A stretch of 64,000 bases of DNA, from contig CM019702.1 in NCBI GenBank assembly GCA_009760885.1, positions 55,205,446 through 55,269,445 on the forward strand, read 5' to 3'. Both the position numbers and the translations under genes were made by a program. How positions within the stretch are numbered: the first letter of the stretch is position 1; every line of letters starts with the position of its first letter. Shown here piece after piece: positions 1-11,302 of the stretch. The notes beneath the pieces were generated by a model. That model was not told where the DNA came from, searched no databases, and saw only the letters and a program-made list of their open reading frames with translations. This stretch comes from Achatina immaculata (lineage: Eukaryota > Mollusca > Gastropoda > Stylommatophora > Achatinidae).

Positions 1-235
1 AACTTGCTGAGGCTGTGAGAACAAGGCAGCCAACATTTCTTGGTCACGTGATGATAAGGGAAGTTATAGAACTTGATAATGACAGGAGAATAGAAAGGAA
101 AATGGAGGAGAACGAGGCCAGGTCATAGTGGACTGACCATGTGGCATGGAAAAAGAAAATCATTTGAAGTAATCGCAAACAACATAGATTAAACGAAGAG
201 GCGTGTTCAGCAACCCTTTCTGACACGCTGTATAA
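1..235 (+). mobile_element. LINE 3'-terminal coding remnant
   Basis: The plus strand gives a broken peptide with the RTRQPTFLGHVM signature typical of the C-terminal tail of mollusc LINE reverse transcriptases, followed by basic residues and several frame breaks. It runs into an AATG-rich stretch at 234-260. The rest of the element lies outside the window or is lost. The family call rests on the GHVM-type motif only. Confidence 0.5.
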
Positions 236-330
236 TGAATGAAGAATGAATGAATAATCTTTATTTTTTAAGGGTAAAGTATTGGGCACGCAGGCCCGTC
301 TTACATTCTGCCCTTAAGATATACAGTCAC
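236..330 (-). repeat. Dispersed retroelement 3' end with AATG tail
   Basis: On the minus strand the sequence reads through GGGCCTGCGTGCCCAAT, an AATAAAGAT polyadenylation-like signal and then (ATTC)n. The same block recurs at 10147-10360 and in opposite orientation at 34186-34350. It looks like the 3' end of a short retroelement (SINE or LINE tail). Confidence 0.5.
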
Positions 331-737
331 TGACAAAAATCACACTCCCCGCTGTTCTACTTCTTAGAGGATGCCCATTAAATATGAAAAAAGAGTAAAC
401 CGATGTCCTTGAAATATAGACAGCTAGATTATACGCAACACATGGAAAAGTACACAGCACAGTAACGTACTAGACCATGTAAATGTAAATAAAGACATAA
501 ACAACCGCGTAAGAAACTTTCCGATAAGTATTATTCCATAATGGGTAATATTCTTGACGACAAGATGAAAGGATGGGCACGCAATGAAGACTGTGATGGT
601 TGGATGACGTAAAGAGTTGGGCAGTGATCAGATTAATAGCCCGCACTTTGGTGTACCGACGGCACAATATGAAAGCAAATGAAACAATAAAGAAATGTGC
701 TTCTTTATCTTTCCAGACCTAGTCTAACTAGTACGAC
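331..737. other. Upstream flank of receptor A
   Basis: No gene or repeat recognised. A pyrimidine run ending in TTTCCAG at about 710-716 could be the 3' splice site of an untranslated first exon, because it lies 21 bases before the receptor A start codon. This is inference only. Confidence 0.3.
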
Positions 738-945
738 ATGCAGGAACCCGCGACCACCTCGTCTCAAGGTCAGCCTTCTCTCTACACCCCTGACGTGGAT
801 GCTCAAACAACATTAATCTACACTTATGTTGTCTACATTGTGGTGTGTCCGGCAATCGCATTTTTTGGGATCGTGACAAACATCATCAACATCATTTGCT
901 TCGTAAAACAGCATTTTAGGGAGTCTATCAATGTCAGTCTGCTGG
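738..945 (+). CDS. Receptor A exon 1 (N-terminus, TM1)
   Basis: Encodes residues 1-69 plus the first base of codon 70. The N-terminal 26 residues are polar and presumably extracellular; TM1 follows. The donor is CTGG|GTAAGG, near-consensus, and sits at the same codon as in B, C and E. The start ATG was chosen because it is the first in frame and gives an N-terminus about 10 residues shorter than B and C. Confidence 0.8.
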
Positions 946-3900
946 GTAAGGAGAACGCTAGTACTTTGACTTCGAGATTTACGACAAACAATATCACAAA
1001 AATAAATACGAAAAACATTAAAAGGGATGGCGATTGCAGTAAAACTGGTTTAAATAAAAAGGTAGATAGCGGTGTATGGTGAAGTTTTACAAAGTGATGG
1101 AGGGAGTGAGTAAGGTGAGAAAAAACGAATAGAAAGTACAGTATGAGAATGTATAAATTAAAAACATTCAACATCCGATATTATGGCGTGAGCCTTTTTT
1201 GAGGATTACATGCACAACGAGAAAAAACAAAAACGAAGACACCTCCTCTAGCGGCTATCATGTTTCTATTGCCTTTCCCCCCACCTTTTCTACCACTTGA
1301 TTTCCTCCTCTCTCCACCTCTTCTTTACGATTAGCTCTATCGGATATCCTTTGTTGTGGTCCACGTGGTCCTTCCTTCTACTACACACATTTCTGTTTTC
1401 TATTTCTGGAGGAGGCCGCATTCAGATAAGTTCTTCGTTTTTTGTTTTTTTGTTTGTTGTTGTCTCGTTGTGCATGTAATCCTCTAAAAAGGCTCACACC
1501 GAAATATCGGATGTTGTATGTTTTTCATCTATACATTCTCATACTTTCTATTCGTTTTTTCTCACCTTACTCACTCCCTCCCTCACTTTGTAAAACTGCA
1601 CTATACACCTCTATCTACCTTCGTAAAACATTAAGAACGTTTACACACATATCTAATAATAACATTCACTCGAAACCAAATAGTGGTTTCATTGACAGAA
1701 AGTACTGGTGGAGATACTACTGTAATTATTAAATATGGTCATATTTACTCATTGAACACCATGTACAACATCTGTGTAGGCCAAATGTAACCATACGCTT
1801 CTGTTGATTTATATGTATTTCTGCTCAGTGTTAGTTTTGCTTGATGTGTAAGGATTTCTCAGAAACTATTCCATGGTCTCTATCTCTCATTGCTGCTGCA
1901 CAAAACCCACGAGACAGAAATAATGTTTATTTTAAGCGAGACACTTACTTGAGTCTAAATGTAACTTTGATTCACTATCCATTAGATTAGAGAATAGTGC
2001 AGTGTTAATCTAGAAAGATAAAAAATAGTCGACTTTGTGAGTTATTCAGGTGAAAGTTTCTTGAATGATCCTCATGAAAAGTAAGCATTTCTAATATTTA
2101 GTAAAAAGATCTGAGAATGATCTTTGTGTGGTTTTGGCAGCGGTAGGAGTGCTGGAAACTCTCTAGTGTAGAGAGCGGAACAACAGCACAACTCCTTGAG
2201 ATCATCAGAAGAAGTACCCCCTCCCCTCTCAGACGATTGTTTCTGCCCTATTAAACTCCTGGCACTCAAAGGGGGTGGGCCCCTCTGGGTCATGACTCCC
2301 AGAGGTCTTGTGAGTTGTTGCTTTTTTTCCGTCCCGGGATTTGAACTCGTGATCTTCCAGTTGGCACTGCACTTTAGTGATTTAGCTACGGGGGACTAGT
2401 ATTGGTTGTGACAAATGAAATTATTTAGTTCTCAGTGCTTGTTTCGCATACTCTACAGCCAGCATCAAACATTTTCTGCTGTTTCTGAAAGGCTTTTCAA
2501 TGCCCTTGCTCTTGCTTGTCCCTTTATGCCCAGTTGCTTACAGAGGTCGTAGGCTGATGTTGCTACGAATCCTCTCGCTCCCACTTCTACAGCTATCAAT
2601 TTTGCCCTGACTCCTGCCCCCTGCCTCAGTTACTTGACCAGGCCATTGTACTTCTCACATCTGAATAGATGTTGCTCCTCTATTCTTGTTTCGTACGGAA
2701 CCGTAAGCTAGATGATTATCACTACCTGTTTTTGCTGTGGAGTACTATAGCAGTATTCGTGTAACAATGATAGTAAGGGCATTATTATAGGTTTTTCCTT
2801 TTCAATTTTCTCCTGTTGAGATCCTTCGAGAAGGTCACGTGGGCTGCAAAACCTGTGACAAGAAATTGTAGGGGCAATGCTGAGTCCGTGGAGTTTGAGT
2901 CTTGGTTTGAACGTGTAACTGTGTGGACGTGTTTTGTCGAGCTGTGTGATGTCTTCGTGGAACAGATGAACATTTTAGTTGTACGTATGAATGGACTGGC
3001 CACATGGCAGGGATAACCAGCCGGCAGTTGAATTTAATGTTATTTTCATCAGCATTATCATCATGCCATCAATAAATGTTCCAAGTCACCGTTACCCAGG
3101 ATTTACTTGAGTATCTGTACCAGTTGTCGTCAACGTGAGGTTTTGAACGAGCCTGGATGAGAAGTATGGCTGGAACAGTGTGTAACTAATCCAGCAGGTG
3201 AGAGTGAGAGCTGGAATTATGTGTGTAACTAGTCCAGTAACCTCAACTCTCGAAGAGCAAGATGGAAGTCGGCCCTGATATTCACGTGCGTAACGTGAAT
3301 CAGCACAACTGATGTCGACACGGCCCAGCTAACGAGTGTCATATACACAGCAAAGTCTGTGTCACCAAAAGATTACCCTGTTATTTAACAGATGTCCACA
3401 GCATAAAATCTATTATAGTACACTACACTGATCGGTCGCATTCCTGTGTTCTTGATGGCAGTCGGGTATTCTCTTCTTCCTGGTAGGTCCGCTATCACAT
3501 CCCAGTCATTTCTATCTTGCAGTGATGGTAAGGGAATGTGACTGATTTCAATATTCGATGTCGTACCAGCGCCTATGAAGTATTTATGCGGGACCTCAAT
3601 TCTTTTGCTCTTATTTGCTTTAGCTGTTGCTCTGTCTATAATGGCTGCTAGTTCCTGCAGCACTCTGTTGTGCCGCCAGGTGTAGCGTCCTTGACCTAAT
3701 GATACTCTGCATGCTGACATCACATGTTCCAGTGTTTGCAGATAGGACATTTTGTGTCTTCTGATACACCCAATTTGTATAGGTTTAATTCTGAAGGCAA
3801 AAGGTTATAAGTAGCTCTGATGATGAAGCTGAGTCTCAAGGGTGCAATTTTCCAGATGTCATTCCATGTTAGTGATCTCTGCAGGATTTCTCCCCAGCAG

Positions 3901-5683
3901 GCAGCTATGTAGCCATTCTTCTTTGACCTAGGCAACCTGAATGTTGGCCTTGAAATATTTGGCTGGTTCCTCTATTTCATTGTCTGACAGGTTACCTTGG
4001 TCCTCATAAGGGATGCCATCGGGGCCTGGGGTGGTGATTCTTTTGAGCGGTGCCTGAATGTCTTCAGCTGTGTCTTCTGGCACCGCATCCTCGTAGAGGT
4101 CCGAGATTATCATTCAACCCTTAGTCTTGCTACTTCGTCACTGTCGTCTGCCTGCTCAGACTAGCGTGCAGGAAGGGTCTTTCCTTTGCTCTCATCAGAT
4201 TTGTGCCATGTCTGGTCTGTGCTGCTCTCCAAGTCTGGGATGCCTACGCATCATATGGCACATTCGTGCTCCAGTGAAGACGCCGGAATGTCGTCAGGGA
4301 TCTTTAGGAAGAACCTTAATGCAGAGTTCGTCCCATTAACTCACTCAGCTCATGATTTGAAATCCTTCATTATTATAATTAATGAAAACCATTAATCGAT
4401 ATATTTTAGTTCCAAAAACGTGTTTCATTACGACATGTATTTTATCCTTTGATGTTTTACAAGATTATATGTGCTTCCCGCAACCCTTCTTCCATGTTAA
4501 CGCCAGATATTTCTGCTAGTAAAATGTCATTAAATGAAGCTACTCTAAAGTCTGTACTATTCTGACTGTTATTTGCAGAATATTTAGTATTTTTAAGACC
4601 TGTTCTCAAGAATCTTGAGAACATATGGAATTCAAAAGTTATAAGCACAAAAACCAAGTTAAGACTATTCAATTCAAATGTAATATCCACCCTCATTTAT
4701 GCATGCGAAAGCTGGAAAACAACTAAAGAAATAGAAAAGAAATTAGACTCTTTTGAAAACAAATGCCTAAGAGAAGTATTCGACAACAAGTAGAAGGGCT
4801 TCAAGAACAATGCAGAGATAAGACAGATGACTGAACAACAACCAGTCTCATGGGTGATCAGGAAAAGGAGATGGACATATGTTGGCCACTTGATGAGAAG
4901 AAATGATCAGAGAATCCCAAAACAACCTATCAAGTGGAACACAACAGGCCGAAGAAAAAGGGGCAGACCGCGTGAAACTCTGAAGAGGACATTATTAAGA
5001 GAGGCCAAGTTAACAGGCATAAAATCATTTGATGAGGTTGAAAGTCTCGCCGAAGACAGGAAAAATTGGCGAACTACTTTGCGAGCCATATGTGACGTTT
5101 AGCGGCACGAGAAGGATATAAGATATAAGATTAAGACCTAAAATTAGAAGTCAAACTATTATTCTAATTAATATTTTTCTTGTCTCATAGATACAGTAAT
5201 CATAAGAAAATTAGATTCAGCAAGCACTGTTGGTTTAATGGCTTTAAGATACGCTGACCAGCTTTAGTCCTACCCGCATGCCGACTTGAAATAGCGCTCA
5301 AAATAGAAAAGTCAGTAGGAGATTACAGAACTAAATTCATAATCCATGTTTTTATTTTGCAAAATCACATTTTTTTTTCTGTTTGTCGCTGACCATGTGA
5401 TTGTGACTGAGACTGGTAAGCAAACCCACGGTTTAAAAAAAATAACACGACTGGGTTTGAAACAGAAGCCTGAGCATGTTCCACTGTCACTTACTTAGGC
5501 ATGGGCACGTCTGTGACGGAAACAGGCCTTCTTATGCTTCACATCTATGCCTGTCATGGTCCATACTAACGTGACCCCTGTTACTAAAATAATTTCTCTA
5601 CTGGATTAATTGTCCAAAATGTGACCACTGAAAACCTTCCACATAGGCACAATCCAGGTCGTGAGACACACCTTAGTAACTAG

Positions 5684-5730
<47 letters not shown>

Positions 5731-7198
5731 GTTTGTTTGTGAATTTATTTAAAGGAAATTAGGTTTAATTTTAGCTCTGTAGAATTCAAAATATTGGTTA
5801 TGTTTATTTTGGTAACTCTGTAACAACATTTCTACACAAAATAATGTTCTGCCCTCTAACAACAGGTCTGACTATATCTGATTTGTGGTGCCTTATCACG
5901 ATATTATTGACTGATGTCTTTGTGGTACCAGAATTTACTACAGCAGATCTATCTTTCGACGTTTTGGGTGTATATTACCTGACAATTGCAATGCCACACT
6001 TTACCTTTAATCGACTGTCTGCCTGGATCACAGCGATAATCACTCTAGAACGATGTTTGTGCATTGTTGCTCCTTTAAAGGTTGGTTTCTAGGTCAACCA
6101 GTATAACTAATGAAGGTATATTTCACAGTTATATTTTGTTATGTGTCAAAGATTTCACGGTGAAACGAGCCACATAGAGTTTTAATAATGCTAGTTAAAA
6201 TTGCACAGTAAATGTTTAATCACTTTCACTTAACAATAGAAATAATGAGAAAGCAACACACATTATACAAATTCGAATAATACTTATGTCAGAAACAGGA
6301 GAAGAAAAGTAAAACTATTAAAGCCTGTAGTTATTTTAATAAAAGTGAAGAAAAAAAATGTGGCTAATTGCAACAATTCAAAACTTGACAATAAACATCG
6401 TGACATCGGTAGCTCGATTATTATCAAATAAGAAAGAAAAGCTGACTAAGATTGATATTGCCACATCTTCGCTAAGTGTCCTAAAAGAACATGGAACATG
6501 TGACTTCTTTTACTACGGCTCTTAGATTGCTCTAAGATACAGTAGTGTTTAGACTCCAGATTGCACACGGATATCAACATATTTTTTTGTTCTGTCTCCA
6601 GATTAAAATGCTTCTCACACCTGATAGAATGTTTATCATCATGGTATGTGTCTACATAATACTCATCTCCAGCGGAGCCCCAATGTACGCTGTGTACAAA
6701 CTGGGCATGATCTTCTCTCCATGGAGAAACAAAACTATTATTGGACTTATTTCAACACCAGATCGAGAAAAGGTGGAGAGGATTACTTTTATAATCAACA
6801 ACTTTGTCTTGCCCTATGCAGCTTTTGCTGTCATTATTGTTTGTACAACGATACTTGTTATTAGTCTGGGGAAAAGAGCAAAGTGGAGACAATCTGCTTC
6901 AGCCTCCCAAACTGAAGTTAACAGCCGGCACTTCAGGGTTGCTAAAATGGTTGTAATAATTTCTACCCTGTTCATTTCATGTTTCATTCCTTTGACTGCT
7001 ATTTCACTTGTCATTGCTTTAGTACCTGAATTTAGTATTTATAATAAATACCAAAATATAGGTAGAATCGTTGGCGGGATAGCATTTTTCACAGAATGTA
7101 TTAATTCATCGGCAAATATTTTTATTTACTATCACATGAGTTTTAAATATAGAGAAACATTTAACAATATTTTCTGCACGTATGCATCACATAGATAA
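738..7198 (+). CDS. Chemosensory receptor A (rhodopsin-like GPCR, three exons)
   Basis: Joins of 738-945, 5866-6080 and 6602-7198 give an uninterrupted 339-residue protein. All introns have GT...AG ends and the phases match paralogs B and C (phase 1, then phase 0). Residues 27-56 form TM1 with the family pattern FGIVTNIINIICFVKQ; TM2-TM3 are in residues 70-141; TM4-TM7 follow. The TM3 end reads LERC (residues 130-133) in place of DRY, and TM7 reads NSSANIFIYYHMS in place of NPxxY, both as in gastropod chemosensory receptors. The second loop carries an RNKT glycosylation sequon. It would couple an external chemical signal to G proteins in the plasma membrane. Odd points: the Cys kept by B, C, D and E near the top of TM3 is Tyr here, and intron 1 is long (4.9 kb) and holds a foldback and LINE debris. 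It diverges more from B and C than they do from each other. Ligand unknown. Confidence 0.82.
1059..1622. repeat. Foldback element in receptor A intron 1
   Basis: The left arm (about 1059-1240) is the approximate reverse complement of the right arm (about 1437-1622), separated by about 200 bases. Matching pieces include GTAGATAG, AGGGAGTGAG, GAATGTATA and GGATTACATGCACAACGAGA on the left. A third, single copy of the arm lies at 29376-29560. The arm contains AAAAGGCTCAC followed by CCGAAATAT, resembling Penelope-like terminal repeats. Confidence 0.65.
1740..2109. other. Receptor A intron 1, no feature seen
   Basis: AT-rich intronic DNA with no coding frame, repeat or motif that could be recognised. 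Confidence 0.4.
2110..2398 (-). mobile_element. tRNA-derived SINE
   Basis: On the minus strand the head starts near 2396 and has an A-box-like TAGCTAAATCACTAA and a B-box-like GAGTTCAAATCCC about 35 bases later, the spacing of a tRNA promoter. A body of about 220 bases follows. No intact tRNA cloverleaf is expected, so this is a SINE and not a tRNA gene. Confidence 0.5.
2420..2700 (-). mobile_element. LINE C-terminal fragment
   Basis: The minus strand encodes, with breaks, GQVTEAG-like text followed by VEVGARGFVATSAYDL and CKQLGIKGQARARALK. A GARGF block of this kind is remembered from the region after reverse transcriptase in some mollusc LINEs. Family recognition is from memory and tentative. 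Confidence 0.4.
2760..3380. other. Receptor A intron 1, unassigned
   Basis: Two overlapping short open frames exist on opposite strands at 2785-3016 with no family resemblance. At about 3168-3245 a roughly 40-base unit (GCTGGAA...GTGTAACTA.TCCAG) is repeated twice. Nothing else seen. Confidence 0.3.
3385..4113 (-). mobile_element. Decayed LINE, reverse transcriptase tail
   Basis: Minus-strand frames read, in order, ITTPGPDGIPYED (start of the reverse transcriptase fingers), then WNDIWKIAPLRLSFIIRA and EDTKCPICKHWN, then LEHVMSACRVSLGQGRYTWRH. The last two form the CxxC...H...C knuckle found downstream of reverse transcriptase in this LINE type. The catalytic palm is missing between the first and second blocks, so an internal deletion removed it. 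Confidence 0.6.
4620..5130 (+). mobile_element. LINE 3' end (beta family)
   Basis: Encodes the reverse transcriptase C-terminus: LIYACESWKTTKEIEKKLDS, a stop, then YVGHLMRRNDQRIPK, GRRKRGRPRETLKRT and KNWRTTLRAICDV before a stop near 5102. The 3' tail is ATAAG-like (AGGATATAAGATATAAG). Other copies: 16436-16531, 41300-41560 and 43455-43695 (-). Confidence 0.7.
5131..5680. other. Receptor A intron 1, no feature seen
   Basis: No coding or repeat signal recognised between the LINE tail and the TA/GA microsatellite just upstream of exon 2. Confidence 0.4.
5687..5732. repeat. (TA)n(GA)n microsatellite
   Basis: About 13 TA units run directly into about 8 AG units in intron 1 of receptor A, 135 bases before exon 2. 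Confidence 0.9.
5866..6080 (+). CDS. Receptor A exon 2 (TM2-TM3)
   Basis: 215 nt, acceptor AACAG|GTCTG and donor AAAG|GTTGGT. Encodes GLTISDLWCL through LERCLCIVAPLK. Both length and junction codons are identical to the exon 2 of B and C, which strongly supports the boundaries. Confidence 0.85.
6602..7198 (+). CDS. Receptor A exon 3 (TM4-TM7, C-terminus)
   Basis: Acceptor TGTCTCCAG|ATTAAA; the first residues IKMLLTPDRM align with IKSFLTPKKM of C. Contains TM4, the RNKT loop, TM5, a basic third loop with an SRHFRVAKMVV stretch, TM6 (CFIPL) and TM7. Ends at TAA 7196-7198 after a short tail of about 20 residues. Confidence 0.85.
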   Translation: MKMLLTPDRMFIIMVCVYIILISSGAPMYAVYKLGMIFSPWRNKTIIGLISTPDREKVERITFIINNFVLPYAAFAVIIVCTTILVISLGKRAKWRQSASASQTEVNSRHFRVAKMVVIISTLFISCFIPLTAISLVIALVPEFSIYNKYQNIGRIVGGIAFFTECINSSANIFIYYHMSFKYRETFNNIFCTYASHR

Positions 7199-7419
7199 TG
7201 TTGCATACTCTTAATCAGTTAATTTCCAAAATATATGAATGCTAGCAGATTAGTGAATGTCAAAGGCAGTTTCAATTAGTAAATCTCTTACTATCTAATA
7301 TTTTCCTACATTTAATAGTTTGTCTTTGTATTCTGTCTTATATAATTGTGCATCGATGGAATGTATATTGTTGTGCAACCTCCTTTTCAGAAGAATTAAA
7401 CATAAAGAAAGTTTTCTAA

Positions 7420-9426
7420 TATACTCACGGAGAAAAAGTAAGTGTTGAACACGATATAGGACACCGTGTACGTGTTCTTGCACGAACTGAAATAAAAATT
7501 GGTGTACACTGGATTGCTTTACAGTGCTGATCGGTTCTAAGTATCGATCTCTTCACTTGTTAATAATACATGTCATTTGTTTATTGCTTGTCCTTGTATT
7601 CATGATTTCGTTTTTGAAATGGAATTACCACCCAAAATTGTCCATATATTTCCAATTATTTGGTTTGGAAACTTTGCTTTTCTTGAATTTCTTTTGATAA
7701 AGAAGATGTGTTTATAAATGTATTAATGAACATTATTTTACAACACGGTACATACATATAAGTGACAAACTGTCACACAATGGATACTGTTTTCTTCAAT
7801 CTTCACAAATAATGTAAGTAATTCGTTACATGACGTTGTTTACCACAATGTATGGAAAACATATGAGGACATTAATAAGGACGATACAAATGTGAGAATA
7901 TATAAAAGAAAATGATATTTACTGGCATAAAGAAGCATTATATACTCATATATGAAGTCAGTCTGACCAATAGTAATGAAATGACAAATAAATCGACAAC
8001 ACTGATTAAAGTCGTGAGGAAAATAAAAAAAATAGAGAAGCAAGGAATCATTCCAAGAACAGAGATAACTGGAGAGGCTTTATCCGTGACCTATATTTTC
8101 AAAGAAGTGAAAGGCGATGATGATGATGATGACGATGTACTTTCTTCTTGATTGCAACGAGAGTTGTTCCTGGATATTTATATTTTTATTTTTGTGCAAT
8201 TTGATAGACACAATGAGTATGTTATTTTATAGTGCTTGACTGTTTTTGGTTCTTGTTATTACAGAAGACTTTGTTACCAGAAGTTGTTGCACTAAATGCT
8301 GTTTGCTTCATTTTCTTAGTTTTGCTTCTGATGGTACATAACGTTGCTTCGTTAATGCTTGTACCTCTCACAGTATCATGTGTCTTCTCATTTCTTTTCA
8401 TTTCTTTTCTCTTCTTGTTGGCACTAACAGCTTTTCATGCGTGAACTTTCACGTTTACATATTATTTACGTGGAGCTATTTACTAGTAAAGTTTAACAAT
8501 ATAATATTATTATATCATCGTATGAAATAAAACAATTAAAAAACAAGATTCATTGTTCCCCCGAGTATTAATAACCACAAGAAGTTCCTAATCGTCACAG
8601 GTATTTGCTAGGAACAATTTAATATTAAGAAAAGTTAATTTCACTCAAATCCATTTAATAATTTCATTTATCAAAATATTTTTCACTTTCCAGCTTTTAT
8701 TTTAGCTACATCTTTGACTAACTTCTTCACAATCACTTACTTGTCTCTTTTCTTCTTGACTGACAGAATAGATAAACTTGGAGGTCTCAATTGAGATATT
8801 CTTGGTCGCAGATACTTTTGTGTCAGTCTAAACTTGCTGAATGATCTTTCATGCGTCAACAATGTGGCTGGAATTATAAGAAATAAACTGAGAGCGATGT
8901 ACAGTTCTAGAAGGCTTGCTTTTCCATTTGGTTGGGGTTATCTCTCTCTCTCTTGAGCCTCCGCTTGTGAGAGATTTTCACATTTTATCGTTTAGTATAG
9001 GTCCTTCTTTCTCTCAATAATGTTTTCCACACTACATCTTCCAGTTAAAGATGTGCTATTATTATTTAAATCGATCGATATGTAACTGAGATCATAACAG
9101 TCAATTTCACCTGGAAAAAGATTATTTCAATCAATTTCAGTGTGGGACCCCCACACTGCCCATTCTAGAGCCCTGGCCAGGTGAAGATTTTCCTTTAAAA
9201 TTCTTGACGACGCTGCATTTCTCGGGAGATTGATGGGCTTGATTTGAAGCTGGTGCCTGTTACACAGAGCCATACTAATCCTTCCTTGTGATCAAGAGGT
9301 GGATGTTGACCATTATCAAACATTATTATCTTGTTTTGATGTTCCTCGGGCACCTCCTTTCTTGCTTTCAGCAATTCTGATTTTTGTTGTTCAAATAACT
9401 GTCTAGCCAACCTGAAAAGATTTCTT

Positions 9427-9470
<44 letters not shown>

Positions 9471-9840
9471 CCTTAAGTGCCCAGGGCACATTGGGCTTCC
9501 CCAAGGGTTTTCCACAAATGCCTGTCCTTCGCCTTTTTTTCTGCTCTTGCCCAGGTGAGCCCTCTATTGCTCAACATAAAACTCTTCAAAACTAGTTACT
9601 TGTAAATCTTGTTTTTCTCTTCCTTTTGCGTAGTCTTTCTCCATTAAAGTGCATTACACTGGGATTTTTATGTTGCTAGATCTGTCTCTTCAGCTTCATT
9701 TGCCTTATTTAACATTTTGTCGGCATGGCTCTTCTGACTGCTGATAGCTTTGTCTTCTGGTCTTCCTCGGTGTCATTGTCTCACTTTGTCTGTATGACTC
9801 TAGACTTTTTGTGATAGTGAAGATATAAGGAGTTGATAAA
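7420..9840. repeat. Old tandem segmental duplication, unit 1
   Basis: From TATACTCACGG near 7420 to GTGAAGATATAAGG near 9830 the sequence is colinear with unit 2 (10927-15680). Shared landmarks include GTGCTGATCGGTTCTAAG (7532 and 11068), GTTTGCTTCATTTTCT (8303 and 12806), GGTCTTCCTCGG (9758) with GGTCTTCCTTGG (14174), and GTCTGTATGACTC (9788 and 15608). Short open frames inside, such as 8232-8444 (+) and 9195-9410 (-), are disrupted in the other unit, so I do not call genes. The minus-strand frame reads ARKEVPEEHQNK then MFDNGQHPPLDH and may be a decayed transposon-associated protein; not recognised. Confidence 0.75.
9434..9583 (-). mobile_element. LINE 3' end (gamma family) with (GA)n tail and TSD
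   Basis: This 150-bp segment is absent from the equivalent place in duplication unit 2 (about 13995). It is bounded by CTTCAGAACT (9424-9433) and CTTCAAAACT (9584-9593), a 9/10 target-site duplication. On the minus strand it encodes LTWARAEKKAKD-type text ending in a (GA)n tail at 9434-9467. The comparison with unit 2 shows that the microsatellite came with the insertion. Confidence 0.75.
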
Positions 9841-10926
9841 CACTTCCAGTCTTTGTGTGTACGTAGCCCTACGGAACCCGAGGGAGCCTACAATAAATGA
9901 GTGACGTCAGCTGGTCAATTGGGAAAGCAAAAGAACAAAAACGGAGGTATGACGGGAAAAAAACAAGTTTCCTGCAATTAAAAATGCACAGGTTGATGTC
10001 TTAGGTTAGTGATAATAGAATGATATACAGAATGATGCAATTAATAACCTATCTAGAGAGATAGAGAGAGAAGGGTGAGAGGGAGGAAGAGCGAGAACGA
10101 ACGAACGAACATGCTTTATTTTCAAAGGGTTAAGAGAGAGGGAGAGAATGAATGAATGAATAATCTTTATTTTTAAAGGGTAAAGAATTGGGCACGCAGG
10201 CCCGTATTACATTCTGCCCTTCATCACTCCATCTTTCATTCTTCCCACACACTCGATTTAATACAAATATACAAATTAAACTAGGAAAAACATATCAAAA
10301 GATTGTAAGATTTAACTATTACATTCAAAGTAAAAGATAAGAAGTAATTAACCTAATAATATAGCTCTCACGCACACATACACACAGACATATACATAAA
10401 CAAAATACATTGTAAATACAGATCTTCTAACATATGTTTTTAACAAACATTAAAATAATATCTAACAATATCTAACAAGTTACTTTTCGAGAAAGGAAGA
10501 GAGAGGGAGAGAGAGAGAGGAGAGAAAGTGATGAAGCAGGGAGGATGAAAGCTAACCGCAAACGTACTAGTTTTCAGTTATGACGAGTACAGACCAACGG
10601 GACGTCTCGGCTTGGAGTGAAAACTGACTGAGAGTAGTGGCAGATAGGGGAAGAGAATTGCTGAAGCATATAACTAATGTCTAAGTCTTTTCTATTCGTC
10701 CACACTATAAGTTGACAGGTGGTCCGTGGCGGTCTTATCTGTCAAAAAGGGAGGTGGTGGGGGTGGTAAACGGACCACTCGGGGTAGAGCCTGAACTCTA
10801 CTTGCCAGACACTGTGTGCAGGGCCGAGAGCTGCCACTGTTTCCACTCCGACCAGTGGAACAGTTAAATATAACTAGGTCATTCAATTCGGCTAGGCTCC
10901 CACGTCACAACGTCACGATTACATGT
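9841..10926. other. Spacer between duplication units
   Basis: Contains purine-rich stretches at 10050-10150 and 10490-10560, the AATG-tailed repeat at 10147-10360 and a GC-richer patch at 10690-10900 with no recognised coding content. Unit 2 resumes near 10927 with a copy of the unit-end sequence GACTCTAGACTCTTTGTAG. Confidence 0.4.
10147..10360 (-). repeat. Dispersed retroelement 3' end with AATG tail
   Basis: Same family as 236-330: GGGCACGCAGGCCCGT and TTTATTTTTAAAGGGTAAAG on the plus strand with an (AATG)n border at 10147-10160, meaning that the element reads on the minus strand. Confidence 0.55.
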
Positions 10927-11302
10927 GTGACTCTAGACTCTTTGTAGCAGTGAAGATATAATATACTCACGCAAGTAAGTAAGTATGCAGCACTTTATAG
11001 AACACTGTGCTCGAGTTCTTGGGTGAACTTAAATAAAAGTTGGTGCACAATGGATTACTTGACAGCGCTGATCGGTTCTAAGCATCGACCTCTTCACTCT
11101 TCAGCAATAAACTTCTTTTGTTTATCTATGATTTCTTTTTAAAATGCAGTTACCATCCAACATTGTTGTTATATAACACTTTTCATTTCGTTGCTGTGGA
11201 AACTTTACTTTTCTCGACTTTCCTTTGATAAATGTGGGTTTATACATCTAATACTGTCTCTGAACTTGTCATGACTAATATTTTACGACCTGGTACATAT
11301 GG

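Noticed and set aside
2330..2396. Possible tRNA gene on the minus strand
   Set aside because: A- and B-box-like motifs are present but acceptor and anticodon stems do not pair well and a SINE body follows.
8232..8444. 70-codon hydrophobic open frame resembling a membrane protein
   Set aside because: The duplicate in unit 2 (about 12745-12975) is broken by frameshifts and gaps, and the hydrophobicity comes from T-rich DNA.
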